Assembly (NCBI RefSeq): GCF_020709055.1
Contig: NZ_JAJFCK010000021.1
Span: 1 to 44,281, forward strand
Length of the DNA: 44,281 bases
Origin: Ruminococcus callidus
GTDB taxonomy: Bacteria > Bacillota > Clostridia > Oscillospirales > Ruminococcaceae
Direction of reading: 5' to 3'
A program made the translations under genes and the position numbers. Below the pieces are notes generated by a model. It was not told the origin of the DNA and did not search any database. It worked only from the letters and a program-made list of their open reading frames with translations. Positions 1 through 8,653 of this stretch are shown one piece after another. Position 1 is the first letter of the stretch. Every line of letters starts with the position of its first letter.

Positions 1-55
1 TCTGCAAAAAAATTTGCTCGAAAATCCGCATATATTTCCTATGAACACAAGCTCT
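1..55. repeat. Palindromic interspersed element, copy A (partial)
   Basis: This is the right third of the 162-163 bp palindromic element found complete at 3629-3791, 11203-11364, 13326-13487 and 42339-42501. It ends in CCTATGAACACAAGCTCT, the same right end as the 11203 copy. The left part lies outside the window. It ends 18 bases before the start codon of the GTPase gene and therefore probably sits in that gene's leader. Confidence 0.85.
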
Positions 56-73
56 GAGAAAGGATTTTTGAAA

Positions 74-1090
74 ATGAGCAACGAAAAAAATGTTTTGGAT
101 GGACTTGCAGAGAACATCAACGCAAGCAGCGAGATCCCGGAGGACACAAAGCGTCAGCTGATCTCCAACATCATGCGGGCAAAGGAAGAACCTGTCAACA
201 TTCTGATCACCGGTCCGACGGGCTGCGGAAAAAGCTCCACGATCAACGCAATGTTTAACATGGAGGTGGCAAAGGTTGGCGTCGGCGTGGATCCGGAGAC
301 CATGGAGATTCAGGAGTACCAGCTGGACAACCTGAGAATTTTTGACAGTCCGGGACTTGGCGACGGAAAGGAGCGGGACATTGCGCACTCCAAGAAAATC
401 GTGGAGCTGCTGCATCGCAGAGATGCGAACGGCAATGCGCTCATCGACCTTGTTCTGGTCATTGTGGACGGAAGCACCAGAGATTTGGGAACGACATACG
501 AACTGATCGAGAACGTAATCATTCCCTCGCTGGGGGAGGAACGCCATAACCGGCTGCTGATCGCTGTCAATCAGGCGGATGTTGCCATGAAGGGCAAGCA
601 TTGGGACAGCGTGAACTGCCGTCCGGACGAGGTGCTCACGGCATTCCTCAACGATAAAGTCCGTTCCATCAGGGAGCGTATTCAGACAAACACCGGCATC
701 ACAGTCAATCCGATTTTCTACAGCGCCGGATATAAGGAGGAGGGAATCGATCAGGCACCGCCGTATAACCTCTCGAAGCTGATGCTGTACATCCTCAAGG
801 CAATTCCGCCGAAGAAGCGTCTGGTGGTGGCGCAGCACGCCAACTGCGACGAACAGATGTGGAAGAAGTCGGACGAGCTGGAAAACTATCAGGAGGAGAT
901 CAAGAACTCGCTCATCGACTCGGTGTGCGAGGGCGCTTCCAGCGGCAGTGCCCGTGGCGGAGAGATCGGCGGTGCAATCGGCAGCATCTTTGGCTCTGCG
1001 GGCGAAAAGGTTGGCGAAACCGTAGGCAAAATTGTCGGCGGTATTCTCGGTGGTATTCTCGGCGGCATTGGCGGATTGTTCCGCAGATGA
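74..1090 (+). CDS. P-loop GTPase, dynamin/IRG-like, with glycine-zipper tail
   Basis: A 338-residue GTP-binding protein. The G1 loop GPTGCGKS is at residues 47-54, the G3 motif DSPG at 91-94, and the G4-type NQAD near 166, so nucleotide binding looks intact. The family is the broad Era/MMR_HSR1 group of 50S-binding or IRG-like GTPases; the exact subfamily is unclear. After the G domain the last ~45 residues are a run of GG/GxxG repeats ending in FRR. This resembles a glycine-zipper membrane-inserting or oligomerising segment. I chose ATG 74 because AAAGGA lies 10 bases upstream; the earlier in-frame ATGs at 14 and 41 fall inside the palindromic repeat and lack a ribosome site. It heads a run of plus-strand genes that includes a kinase-STAND protein and a phosphatase, which suggests a signalling or defence role. 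That role is inference. Confidence 0.85.
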   Translation: MSNEKNVLDGLAENINASSEIPEDTKRQLISNIMRAKEEPVNILITGPTGCGKSSTINAMFNMEVAKVGVGVDPETMEIQEYQLDNLRIFDSPGLGDGKERDIAHSKKIVELLHRRDANGNALIDLVLVIVDGSTRDLGTTYELIENVIIPSLGEERHNRLLIAVNQADVAMKGKHWDSVNCRPDEVLTAFLNDKVRSIRERIQTNTGITVNPIFYSAGYKEEGIDQAPPYNLSKLMLYILKAIPPKKRLVVAQHANCDEQMWKKSDELENYQEEIKNSLIDSVCEGASSGSARGGEIGGAIGSIFGSAGEKVGETVGKIVGGILGGILGGIGGLFRR

Positions 1091-1116
1091 TCGGATTGGC
1101 ATAGAATGACAAAGAC

Positions 1117-1145
1117 TTGAAAAATCGCCTTCTGTGTGATATAAT
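1117..1145 (+). promoter_or_regulatory. Sigma-A promoter for the 1168 gene
   Basis: TTGAAA at 1117-1122 and a perfect TATAAT at 1140-1145 are separated by 17 bases. The promoter lies 23 bases upstream of ATG 1168, so the second gene can be expressed independently of the GTPase gene. Confidence 0.75.
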
Positions 1146-1167
1146 GAATCCACAGGAGGCGATTGCC

Positions 1168-2424
1168 ATGAAGGAAAAACCGGAAGCCTATGAGGCGGAC
1201 ATCTACGAAAACAGCGGAAGCTATACGGAGCAGATTTTAGAGGATAAGATTTTTGGTTTTGCCGGAAGCGGGACGGTCGGGGATGCGGATTATCAGGCGT
1301 GCAAAATTGGCGGGGCGATGCTGACCGATAGGGAAATCGCCCGCCAGTTCTGCGACAGCCTGCGAAAACTCATGCAGGACTGCGGCTATACGGGTGCGAC
1401 AGGAACGGATAAGGATGCGCTGCGGCAGATGAAAGCGTTTTTGCGCAGGGCATTCCAGGGACTCGGCACAGACGATGTCATCACAGACAAGACTCTTGGC
1501 AGATGGCTCAGCGGAGAGAGCAGTCCGGATCACTCTGAAAAGTCACGGGAATCGGTGTTTCAGCTGATGTTTGCGCTGAATGTGACACTGGAACAGGCGG
1601 CTGCATTTTTTCAAAAGGCATACTATTCCCAGCCGTTCAATTTCAGGAGCATCCATGAGTGCATCTACTACTGGTGCCTGAAAAACCGGTGTCCGTGGGA
1701 GACAGTGCAGGCAATGAAAGCGCAGATCGCCGAGATGCAGCGCACCTTGCCGGAGCTGCACTCGTTTTCCGGAGAGACGGTTCGCCTTGGAAAATCCCTC
1801 AGCGAGATCGAAACACAATCCGAAGCCGTCATTTACATCGCCAACAACGTCCTGCCGGATGAGGTGTATTTTCACAGGGCAAAGGAAGCTTTTGCAGATT
1901 TGCTGGAAGAGGCAAAGGAAAAAGCGGAAGCGGAGTATGAACTGTACCGCAATCGGGAGATGCAGTGTTTCACCGGCGAGATCGAGGACGGCATCAAAAA
2001 AGATGATAGGGAGAAAAAGGATTCCCTTGGTTATCGGCGGCAGAAAAACTCCATTGATTTTCTCCTCCTGATGATTTTTGGCGGGAGCGAAGCGCTGAAA
2101 CCCAAAAAGGATTGGGAAGTGCTCATTCGGGAGAATTTCCCCACCAAGGAGCAGTTCCGCCGGTGTGCCCACGATGCGGTCACCAACGGTGACATCCTGA
2201 GAAAGTGCCTGATTCTGCTGATGTTTTTCAACACCTACGCTGGCGTGGAATCGAATCCGATGGAGTTCGACACGTTCTATGAGAACGTTAGCTTTCAGCT
2301 GGAGGAGTGCGGATTTCCCATTCTCTATGCGGCAAATCCTTATGATCGCCTGTTCCTCACGTGCGTATTTTGCAGTGAGGATGGCTATTCTCCGCTGGAC
2401 TGTTTTCGGGAAATTTTTAGCTGA
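1168..2424 (+). CDS. Unrecognised protein with HTH-like helical N-terminal part
   Basis: 418 residues, no signal peptide and no membrane segment, so probably cytoplasmic. ATG 1168 follows AGGAGG with good spacing; the upstream in-frame ATGs at 1117 and 1144 overlap the promoter. The first half holds an acidic helical region with the pattern LGRWLSGES, FALNVTLEQAAAFF and IHECIYYWCLKN. I associate this pattern with helix-turn-helix-like modules of other clostridial proteins, but the link is weak. The second half is charged and coiled-coil-like around residues 230-290 (rich in E, K and A), then ends in a helical domain. No catalytic motif is visible. It is followed 38 bases later by another unknown gene and then by the kinase-STAND gene, so it may be an accessory or regulatory partner of these. 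Function is not assigned. Confidence 0.8.
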   Translation: MKEKPEAYEADIYENSGSYTEQILEDKIFGFAGSGTVGDADYQACKIGGAMLTDREIARQFCDSLRKLMQDCGYTGATGTDKDALRQMKAFLRRAFQGLGTDDVITDKTLGRWLSGESSPDHSEKSRESVFQLMFALNVTLEQAAAFFQKAYYSQPFNFRSIHECIYYWCLKNRCPWETVQAMKAQIAEMQRTLPELHSFSGETVRLGKSLSEIETQSEAVIYIANNVLPDEVYFHRAKEAFADLLEEAKEKAEAEYELYRNREMQCFTGEIEDGIKKDDREKKDSLGYRRQKNSIDFLLLMIFGGSEALKPKKDWEVLIRENFPTKEQFRRCAHDAVTNGDILRKCLILLMFFNTYAGVESNPMEFDTFYENVSFQLEECGFPILYAANPYDRLFLTCVFCSEDGYSPLDCFREIFS

Positions 2425-2462
2425 ATCCGGTACATATGGCTTCCGCAGGAAAGGAGTAGCAG

Positions 2463-3629
2463 ATGCTTGGCATTGCAAATATGACGGAGATTTCCAGACA
2501 CTACACCCATTCCATCTACACGGATTCCCACCGCTTTTTCACGGTCTTTGCGCCGGACGATCTGGTGCGGCGGTGCGGCGGACAGTTTCAGGTGATCCGT
2601 GGACTGGAACATGTGCTGGAACATCGTATGGCAGCATGCCTGAATAATCTCCGGACACTTGCAGAACTGCGGCGCACATCCTCTGCGGGTAATACACTGC
2701 CGGATTATGTGGAGATTCACGAGGAGGGCGGCGTGCTCTGCGGTGAGAGCCGGTATTATTCCTATGAGGTCTTGCAGACGGAGGACGACATGCGGTTTTG
2801 CCGGAAGCTTGCGGCGGTCTGCGACTGGATGAAGCAGCTGATCGCCGAGCTTGGAAAAGAGCCGGTTGCGGAGTGGGACGACATCATTTTTGAAAAGGGG
2901 AGCACAGAGGCACTGCACGTGCTGCATTTGGATGTGGTTTCGGCGGAAAAATCGCCCCTCTGTTTCCAACTCAGGAATTTGGTGGTCCGGCAGTTTTTCG
3001 GCAGAGCGCCGAGAATCTCCGACCATATCTTCGAATTGGCATCCGGTGCTGTTCCGAACCATCACCCCAGGTTTTCTGTGCTGGTGTGTCAGCTGATTCA
3101 GGAACTTGCGCCGGTTCGCAGCAATGCGCAGCGGTGGGAAACGCTCTCTGCCATAGCTCGTGCACTATGCGATCTGCTGGAATCCGATCCGGACTATTTT
3201 CTCCGGCCGTGTGTGCCAAAGCGGACGGCATCGTTTCCGATTGCAGAGGAGATCAAACGGGAATTTCAGTCCGGCAATCATGTGGTGTTTCTCTCCGGTA
3301 AGAATGTGCTCCGGCTGCGGCAGGCGGCGGACAGCTACCGTTTTCAGAATCGCAGGCGGTATCTGCACACTGCGCAGGGAACGGCAGAAAATGGACTTTC
3401 GGCGATGCTGGAAGGGGAGGCGTTTGCGCTCCACTCCGGCGCATCGTCTGCCGCCGCACGAATTTCCGCCATGAGAGGCATGTGCGCCGATGGAATGCTG
3501 CTGGTTGTGGAAAACTGCGACATTGAGAACGATCCGCTGTTCCGCCAGATGCTCCGGCTGCCGGCAGACATTTTGCTGCTCACACCGCAGGACTACGGGG
3601 AGTATGGATTTCCGGTATTTGAAGTTTAA
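2463..3629 (+). CDS. Unrecognised cytoplasmic protein
   Basis: 388 residues starting at ATG 2463, which has AAAGGAG 7-8 bases upstream. It has no signal peptide, membrane span or recognisable nucleotide-binding motif. It is mixed alpha/beta with a Cys-, Arg- and Leu-rich composition. The C-terminal third contains VVFLSGKNVLRLRQAADS and GMLLVVENCD, which read like alternating strands and helices of a Rossmann-like or toprim-like fold, without a diagnostic motif. Its TAA stop shares its last base with the first base of palindromic element B. It lies in the same orientation as the genes on both sides, suggesting co-transcription from the promoter at 1117. Function is unknown. Confidence 0.78.
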   Translation: MLGIANMTEISRHYTHSIYTDSHRFFTVFAPDDLVRRCGGQFQVIRGLEHVLEHRMAACLNNLRTLAELRRTSSAGNTLPDYVEIHEEGGVLCGESRYYSYEVLQTEDDMRFCRKLAAVCDWMKQLIAELGKEPVAEWDDIIFEKGSTEALHVLHLDVVSAEKSPLCFQLRNLVVRQFFGRAPRISDHIFELASGAVPNHHPRFSVLVCQLIQELAPVRSNAQRWETLSAIARALCDLLESDPDYFLRPCVPKRTASFPIAEEIKREFQSGNHVVFLSGKNVLRLRQAADSYRFQNRRRYLHTAQGTAENGLSAMLEGEAFALHSGASSAAARISAMRGMCADGMLLVVENCDIENDPLFRQMLRLPADILLLTPQDYGEYGFPVFEV

Positions 3630-3791
3630 GAACCTGTCTTCACAAGCGTATACAAGTGTCTTTTCGGCAAATTTTGCTGCATCCTGCGTGAAAAATACTT
3701 GCCGGGCGACAGCCCGCCTGCGTATTTTTGCCTTGCCTGCAACAAAATTATGCTCGAAAATCCACATATATTTCTTGTGAAGACAAGTTCT
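3629..3791. repeat. Palindromic interspersed element, copy B
   Basis: A 163-bp imperfect palindrome. The left end AGAACCTGTCTTCACAAG pairs with the right end CTTGTGAAGACAAGTTCT with one mismatch. The central stem is CGGGC-GACA-GCCCG and is enclosed by AAAAATAC / GTATTTTT. It is closely similar to copy E. It begins on the last base of the upstream stop codon and ends 44 bases before the kinase-STAND start, so a co-transcript would carry it as a long hairpin between two genes. Confidence 0.9.
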
Positions 3792-3835
3792 AAGAGTCTG
3801 TTTGTGAATGAAGCTTTTGGAGAGGAGAACTCGCT

Positions 3836-6800
3836 ATGAATGACAATCGTCTGCCGATTCCGGCGGGAACGGAGATCACGGATTATCATGCGGGAAAAGC
3901 AGTCACGTTTTCGGTGGCTGATGTCATCGGATGCGGAGGAAGCTGCATTGCTTATAATGCGTTTTATACCGATGCATACGGGATTCGCCACGATGGTGTC
4001 CTGAAGCAGCTCCATCCCCTTGGCACGGAGTCGCCCTGCAGGTGGGACGAGGTGCAGGTGTCGGAGGAAATGCTGAAGCGGTTTCTGGATGCAGCGGCAT
4101 TACAAAAAAATGTGGGACAGCATGCCGAAACGGTCAATGCCACCTCCATGCTGCGCACCGTCTTTTCCTATCGGGATTCCCTCTATTTTCAGTTTTCGGA
4201 GAAGCTCTCCGGCACATCTCTCGATCACATTCATTTCGACACCCTCCACGGCTTCCTCTCGGTTTTGTCGCAGGCAGCGGAAATCGTCTGCGCCTATCAC
4301 GCACAGGGCTGGCTGTATCTGGATCTCAAGCCGTCTAACCTCTTTTGCCGTTCGGAGGGCAATGGCAAGTATGCCGTGTCCATGTTTGACTTCGACAGCA
4401 TGATTCCGCTGGAACAGGTTACCGATCCGGCGCAGGTGCTCTCCTGTTCCAAAGAGTATGCAGCGCCGGAACTGGTGCGCGGCAACCGCAGCCAGATCGG
4501 CATCTCCTCCGACTTCTTTTCCTTTGGCTGCATGCTCTTTGCGTGGGGGTTCGGACGGCTGCCGAAATCCACGGAGATCTCCGGCTTCTGCCGGTATCGC
4601 TTCGAGGAGAGCCGGTTAAACGATTGCCGGAATCCGGAGCTTCTGGCTGCCTTACAGGACTTTTTCAAGCACACCCTCACGGTCAATGTGCGCAGCCGGT
4701 TTTCCTCCGATGCGGAATTTCGGCAGGCGCTGGACAATCTCTGTGCCCTCTCTAAGGAAAAGACACGGAGCATCATCTCCAATTTTACTACGCCGGCAAC
4801 GTTCTTTACCGGACGTGCCGCAGAGACCGAGGCGATTCGCAGCAAGCTTTCGGAGTGTGGACGTGTGATCTTGCAGGGCGTCGGCGGTATCGGAAAGAGT
4901 TCCCTTGCGCTGCACTATGCCGATGCTGCCAGAAAGGCGTACCAGACCATTGTGTATCTGGAATACCACGGTTCCTTTGCGGATATGGCGGAGGACATCG
5001 CCATAGACGGCGTTCCCCAGAATCTGTCTGCCAAAGAAAAACTAAAGATTTTGCGGGAGCTTTGCAGCGAAAAAACGCTGGTGATTCTGGACAATCTGGA
5101 CGGCATGGAGCACGCAGAGCTGGAAGCGGACTGGCTCTCTCTGCCGTGCCATCTGATCATGACCGCCAGAGGCAGTGCGGAAAAATACCGTGACATTACA
5201 CTTTCGCTCTCCGGTTTGCGGGAGGCGCAGACGCTGTTCTATCACTATTACACGCTGCCCTGTACAGCGGACGAAAAGAACATCGTGGACGAGCTGCTCT
5301 ATACCATTAACAGCCATACCATGATGACCGAGCTTCTCGGCAAGTTCTGCTGCCATTACGGAGCAACACATGAGCACTCTAATCTGGCGGAGGTGTGTGA
5401 TGCCTTTCGGCAGATGCGCACGGCGCATGTGGGGGCGGAACGTGTCAGGCAGGTAAAGGACTGGATGCCGGAAAATCATTCCCTCCAGATGCACATGGAC
5501 ATTCTGTTTTCCGTTTTTTCGTTCCAGCCGGAGGAAAAGTATCTGCTGAAATTCCTTTCCCTGACGGCATTGAAATCGGTGTCCCGTGCGTTTCTGGAAA
5601 CGTGGTGCAAGGCAGATTGTACCTCTGCGCTGGAAAAAATGAAAGCGCTGGGCGTGATTCAGTCCGGCGGTGAGGAGAGCTATCGTCTGCACCCGCTGAT
5701 TGCGGACAGAGTGCTCTTCAATTACCCGCCGCAGGCAGGGGAATTTTCCTTTCCTACGGAAAAACTGACAGGGGCACTGCTGAATGCCGATAGCCACAAC
5801 CGGCGGACACTTCTCGCTATGGCAACCCACTATGCTGCCCATCTCCAGGGAACGAACCGGAGTCTTGTTCTGCTGTATCAGACGCTTGCGGCTCGTCTGC
5901 CGAGAAAACAGGTGCAGCCGTGGATGGAAAAGGCGGAGGAGATGTTCTCCGCAGTGATGGGAGCAGATGCAGTTCCGTACTTTTTGCAGCTGAAAGCAAT
6001 TGCAGTGCGGTTCTCCGGGCTGATGTGGTTTGACGACGAAGAGGCAGCGGAAAAGGAACAGCTGATGGATCAGTTCGCTGCGATTTGCGAGGCTGCACTT
6101 CGGAAGCTGCCGGAATACGGGCTGACCTTGAACTGCGAACTGATCGCCGAAGTGTGCGAAACGCTTTTCCACGAGGACATGACATGTGCCCACTCGGAAA
6201 AATCCGTCATGTTCCCGCAGTATCAGGTGAAGTTTCTGGAAAAGGCATTCTCACAATGCCACGAGGATACCGAGAAAAAGCGCATTGCCGAAAAGCTGTA
6301 CCGCTGTTATAACGAGTGCTTCAGTCCGGTGGAAGATGCCGTCAAGGCGGAGCAATACCGAAACATCGGCGAGATTGGCATTCGAATCGGCGGGAAACGT
6401 GTAGACAGCGATCCGCAAGAGCAGGATGCCAACCTGATCTCTGCCATGCGGATAGAGCACCAGTATTGCGATGCGCTTGCCATTGCAAACAAGTGGTATC
6501 AAAAATACCAGAACGAATCCATCCCCCTGAATGCCTACCTCCATTTCCAGATGGAACAGCTGTACGGGGAAACGCACTGGTGGACGAGACATCTGCGTCT
6601 GGTGCAGGATGACGGGAAAATTGAGGGCTACTCCAATTTGCTCTCGCTGGGGAAAACATATTATCATATGAAGAATTACCCGAAAGCAGCTGCCACCTTG
6701 CAGGAGGCTGTCCGGTTCTACGCAAAGGACAAAAGCGAAGAGCTGAACCGACAGACGGAAGATTACCTGCTCTCTCTGGGCTATCTGGCTGCCAGCCAGC

Positions 6801-8008
6801 TAATGGGACATACGGCGGAAGAATCGGAGCAGACGTTTTTCACCCAGGCGGAAAAGTACTACGGATGCAGTCTGATGCAATCATCCGATGAGCTGGCGGA
6901 ATTTTGCCGTTCCATGTGTCAGAGATATTTACGGAAAATATCGATCTCACAGGCCGTGTCCTTTCTGGGGCAGTATCTCAAGTGGACGAATCAGACCGCC
7001 GGAGAGAAAGCAGCACGGTTCCTGAAGCTGTATGCCAGATTTCGGGATGTGGATTTCGTAGAGGCACAGGAATATGAGAAATTCGCAGATACGCTGGAAC
7101 AGTGCGAAACGGCGCAGAATTTCTTCTGGATCAGATTCTATCAGGCGAGATATTGGCAGAGAACCGAGCGGGCAGATGCAGCGATGCGGTGGTATCTTGC
7201 CATGCTGTCTGCACTGGAAACGCAGAGGGACATTCCGCCGGAAACCAAGGCGTGCTATCGCCAACTGGTGTATCAGCAGGTAGAGAACTGCGACTTCGCC
7301 TATTTCCTGGAACATTTCCGTTCGAAGATCGACTATGAACTGCTCAGCCAGATGGAACAGCCGGGCGGTGATGCATCGTGCACCTTTGATGAGATGGTGA
7401 GAGAACGGCTCAGCGTTGCACGGAACTACCAGAGAATCCATTCGCCTCGTGGAGAACAGATTCTTCAGCAAGTGCGTTCTGATGTGGCGCAGTTCAGCGG
7501 AGATGCTGCGGTGCACGAAAATGCGCTGCTTCAGCTGGAACGTTATTTCTCGAAGGATGTGGACACGGCACTGGAGTACGCCAGGAAGCGGTACGAGGTG
7601 TGCCAGAAGCTGCACGATCCGGTGAAGCATATAGAGATCTGCACCGATATTGCGCACGATTATTACCGGAAATCGGACAGAGCAGCGCAGCTTCGGTGGC
7701 TTCAAAAGGCGCAGGAACCGCCCACGCTTCCCGGCGAAAAAGAGAAGCGCCAGTACGCCGAACAGATGGTGATGGTGCATCAGAGTCTGCTCGCCTTTTA
7801 CGAGGAGGGCGGAGATCTGGAAATGCAGATACAGGAAAACCGCTGTCTGGAGAAACTCTGTACCTCGCTGCAGGGAAAGCGGTACGAACGGGAACTTGCC
7901 AAGGTCTACGGCAACCTGAGCCGTCTGTTCCTCGAATGCCACAATCCCACGCAGGCGTATTTCTATAAGGCGCTGGAGGAGGAAACGGTACAGCGGAGTT
8001 TTGTGTGA
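3836..8008 (+). CDS. Ser/Thr protein kinase - STAND NTPase - TPR protein
   Basis: A 1390-residue cytoplasmic multidomain protein; ATG 3836 has GGAGAGGAG upstream. Residues ~1-300 are a eukaryote-like protein kinase: a glycine-rich loop (IGCGGSCIAY), the VLKQ lysine, a catalytic loop YLDLKPSN near 160 with Asp, Lys and Asn kept, a metal motif reading DFD instead of DFG, YAAPE, and the DFFSFG helix. Residues ~320-600 are an NB-ARC/STAND ATPase with Walker A GVGGIGKSS near 347 and Walker B TLVILDNLD. The remainder (~650-1390) is a long helical array typical of tetratricopeptide repeats. In this family TPRs sense a ligand and the NTPase oligomerises to switch an effector; here the effector would be the kinase. 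The phosphatase gene directly after it could reverse the phosphorylation. A role in phage defence or stress signalling is inference from architecture. Confidence 0.87.
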   Translation: MNDNRLPIPAGTEITDYHAGKAVTFSVADVIGCGGSCIAYNAFYTDAYGIRHDGVLKQLHPLGTESPCRWDEVQVSEEMLKRFLDAAALQKNVGQHAETVNATSMLRTVFSYRDSLYFQFSEKLSGTSLDHIHFDTLHGFLSVLSQAAEIVCAYHAQGWLYLDLKPSNLFCRSEGNGKYAVSMFDFDSMIPLEQVTDPAQVLSCSKEYAAPELVRGNRSQIGISSDFFSFGCMLFAWGFGRLPKSTEISGFCRYRFEESRLNDCRNPELLAALQDFFKHTLTVNVRSRFSSDAEFRQALDNLCALSKEKTRSIISNFTTPATFFTGRAAETEAIRSKLSECGRVILQGVGGIGKSSLALHYADAARKAYQTIVYLEYHGSFADMAEDIAIDGVPQNLSAKEKLKILRELCSEKTLVILDNLDGMEHAELEADWLSLPCHLIMTARGSAEKYRDITLSLSGLREAQTLFYHYYTLPCTADEKNIVDELLYTINSHTMMTELLGKFCCHYGATHEHSNLAEVCDAFRQMRTAHVGAERVRQVKDWMPENHSLQMHMDILFSVFSFQPEEKYLLKFLSLTALKSVSRAFLETWCKADCTSALEKMKALGVIQSGGEESYRLHPLIADRVLFNYPPQAGEFSFPTEKLTGALLNADSHNRRTLLAMATHYAAHLQGTNRSLVLLYQTLAARLPRKQVQPWMEKAEEMFSAVMGADAVPYFLQLKAIAVRFSGLMWFDDEEAAEKEQLMDQFAAICEAALRKLPEYGLTLNCELIAEVCETLFHEDMTCAHSEKSVMFPQYQVKFLEKAFSQCHEDTEKKRIAEKLYRCYNECFSPVEDAVKAEQYRNIGEIGIRIGGKRVDSDPQEQDANLISAMRIEHQYCDALAIANKWYQKYQNESIPLNAYLHFQMEQLYGETHWWTRHLRLVQDDGKIEGYSNLLSLGKTYYHMKNYPKAAATLQEAVRFYAKDKSEELNRQTEDYLLSLGYLAASQLMGHTAEESEQTFFTQAEKYYGCSLMQSSDELAEFCRSMCQRYLRKISISQAVSFLGQYLKWTNQTAGEKAARFLKLYARFRDVDFVEAQEYEKFADTLEQCETAQNFFWIRFYQARYWQRTERADAAMRWYLAMLSALETQRDIPPETKACYRQLVYQQVENCDFAYFLEHFRSKIDYELLSQMEQPGGDASCTFDEMVRERLSVARNYQRIHSPRGEQILQQVRSDVAQFSGDAAVHENALLQLERYFSKDVDTALEYARKRYEVCQKLHDPVKHIEICTDIAHDYYRKSDRAAQLRWLQKAQEPPTLPGEKEKRQYAEQMVMVHQSLLAFYEEGGDLEMQIQENRCLEKLCTSLQGKRYERELAKVYGNLSRLFLECHNPTQAYFYKALEEETVQRSFV

Positions 8009-8119
8009 TGAGAGCTTTTCCATCAACTGCTCTGCGGAGATTCCGGCGGATGTGGACAGGGGCTGGTTCATGTTCTTTGTGACCCTGCCGCCAAGCAAAT
8101 CGACAAGGCATATACCCGT

Positions 8120-8455
8120 ATGGATTACAGCAGGGTGTGCGATCACGTGTTCTATTGTGAACTGGATGATCTGGATCTGGATGTTCTGGAACGGCGTGGC
8201 GTTTCTTACAAGGCGTATTTTCCGGAGGCGGATGATCTGGCAAAATTCATTCTGACGGCGCACGCACAGGGAATGGACATCCTCTGTCAGTGCGAGTACG
8301 GGCAGAGCCGCAGTGCCGGATGTGCAGCTGCGATTCTGGAATATTTTTATCATACGGGAATTTCGGTTTTTGCCGATTACAAACGCTATCCCAATCAGGT
8401 GGTATATCATAAGGTGCTGGATGCACTGGAACGAAATGAGAACGGAGGAACATAA
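8120..8455 (+). CDS. Small CX5R protein phosphatase, possibly frameshifted at its N-terminus
   Basis: As read from ATG 8120 this is 111 residues with the phosphatase loop CEYGQSRSAG, the C-x5-R signature of dual-specificity and tyrosine phosphatases. The residue before Cys is Gln, where His is usual. No good ribosome site precedes 8120. Bases 8001-8098 in another frame encode a protein-like stretch (CDESFSINCSAEIPADVDRG, then FMFFVTLPPSK). That stretch would join the phosphatase frame at IDKAYTRMDY if one extra A stood in the AAA run at 8097-8099. I therefore suspect a one-base deletion, a sequencing error or a programmed shift, with the true gene starting near TTG 8001 and overlapping the kinase stop. 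A paralogue is at 26749-27234. The likely partner is the kinase-STAND protein just upstream. Confidence 0.65.
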   Translation: MDYSRVCDHVFYCELDDLDLDVLERRGVSYKAYFPEADDLAKFILTAHAQGMDILCQCEYGQSRSAGCAAAILEYFYHTGISVFADYKRYPNQVVYHKVLDALERNENGGT

Positions 8456-8456
8456 A

Positions 8457-8576
8457 ATGCTGCACTATATTCTGGTGAAATGGAATCCCGATGTGGAAAA
8501 GCAGTCCGCTGCACAGGCGGTTCGTGCCCTGTACGCCAAGGCAGCGGAAATTGCCGGCGTGCGCCGTCGGAACTGA
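8457..8576 (+). pseudogene. N-terminal fragment of a Dabb-type small protein
   Basis: Thirty-nine codons starting MLHYILVKWNP, which resemble the first strand of stress-responsive A/B-barrel (Dabb) proteins, normally ~95-100 residues. ATG 8457 has GGAGG upstream, so the original start is intact. The reading frame ends at TGA 8574 where it meets an unrelated C-terminal fragment, so the middle and end are missing. The family call is tentative. Confidence 0.45.
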
Positions 8577-8653
8577 CGCAGGAGAAAATTCACGAGATCT
8601 ACCAGTCCAATGCCCAGGATCTCATGCTGGATATGCAGGGAGAGGCCATATGA
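8564..8653 (+). pseudogene. C-terminal fragment, amidohydrolase-like
   Basis: This frame reads SELTQEKIHEIYQSNAQDLM to a TGA at 8651-8653. It resembles the last helix of TIM-barrel amidohydrolases (the ..IYxxNAxxL.. pattern). It has no start of its own and overlaps the Dabb fragment in another frame, as expected at a deletion junction. Its stop overlaps the ATG of the next fragment (ATGA), as in an operon. The assignment is weak. Confidence 0.35.

Noticed and set aside
14..73. Earlier in-frame ATGs at 14 and 41 for the GTPase gene
   Set aside because: They belong to the palindromic element sequence and lack a ribosome site; ATG 74 has one.
3629..3791. Palindromic element as an insertion sequence with a transposase
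   Set aside because: It is only 163 bp with no coding capacity. I could not define a consistent target-site duplication across the copies, so it is listed as a repeat only.
6947..8410. A 487-codon minus-strand frame antisense to the kinase-STAND gene end
   Set aside because: It lies fully inside a convincing plus-strand gene, has no ribosome site and shows no recognisable domain.
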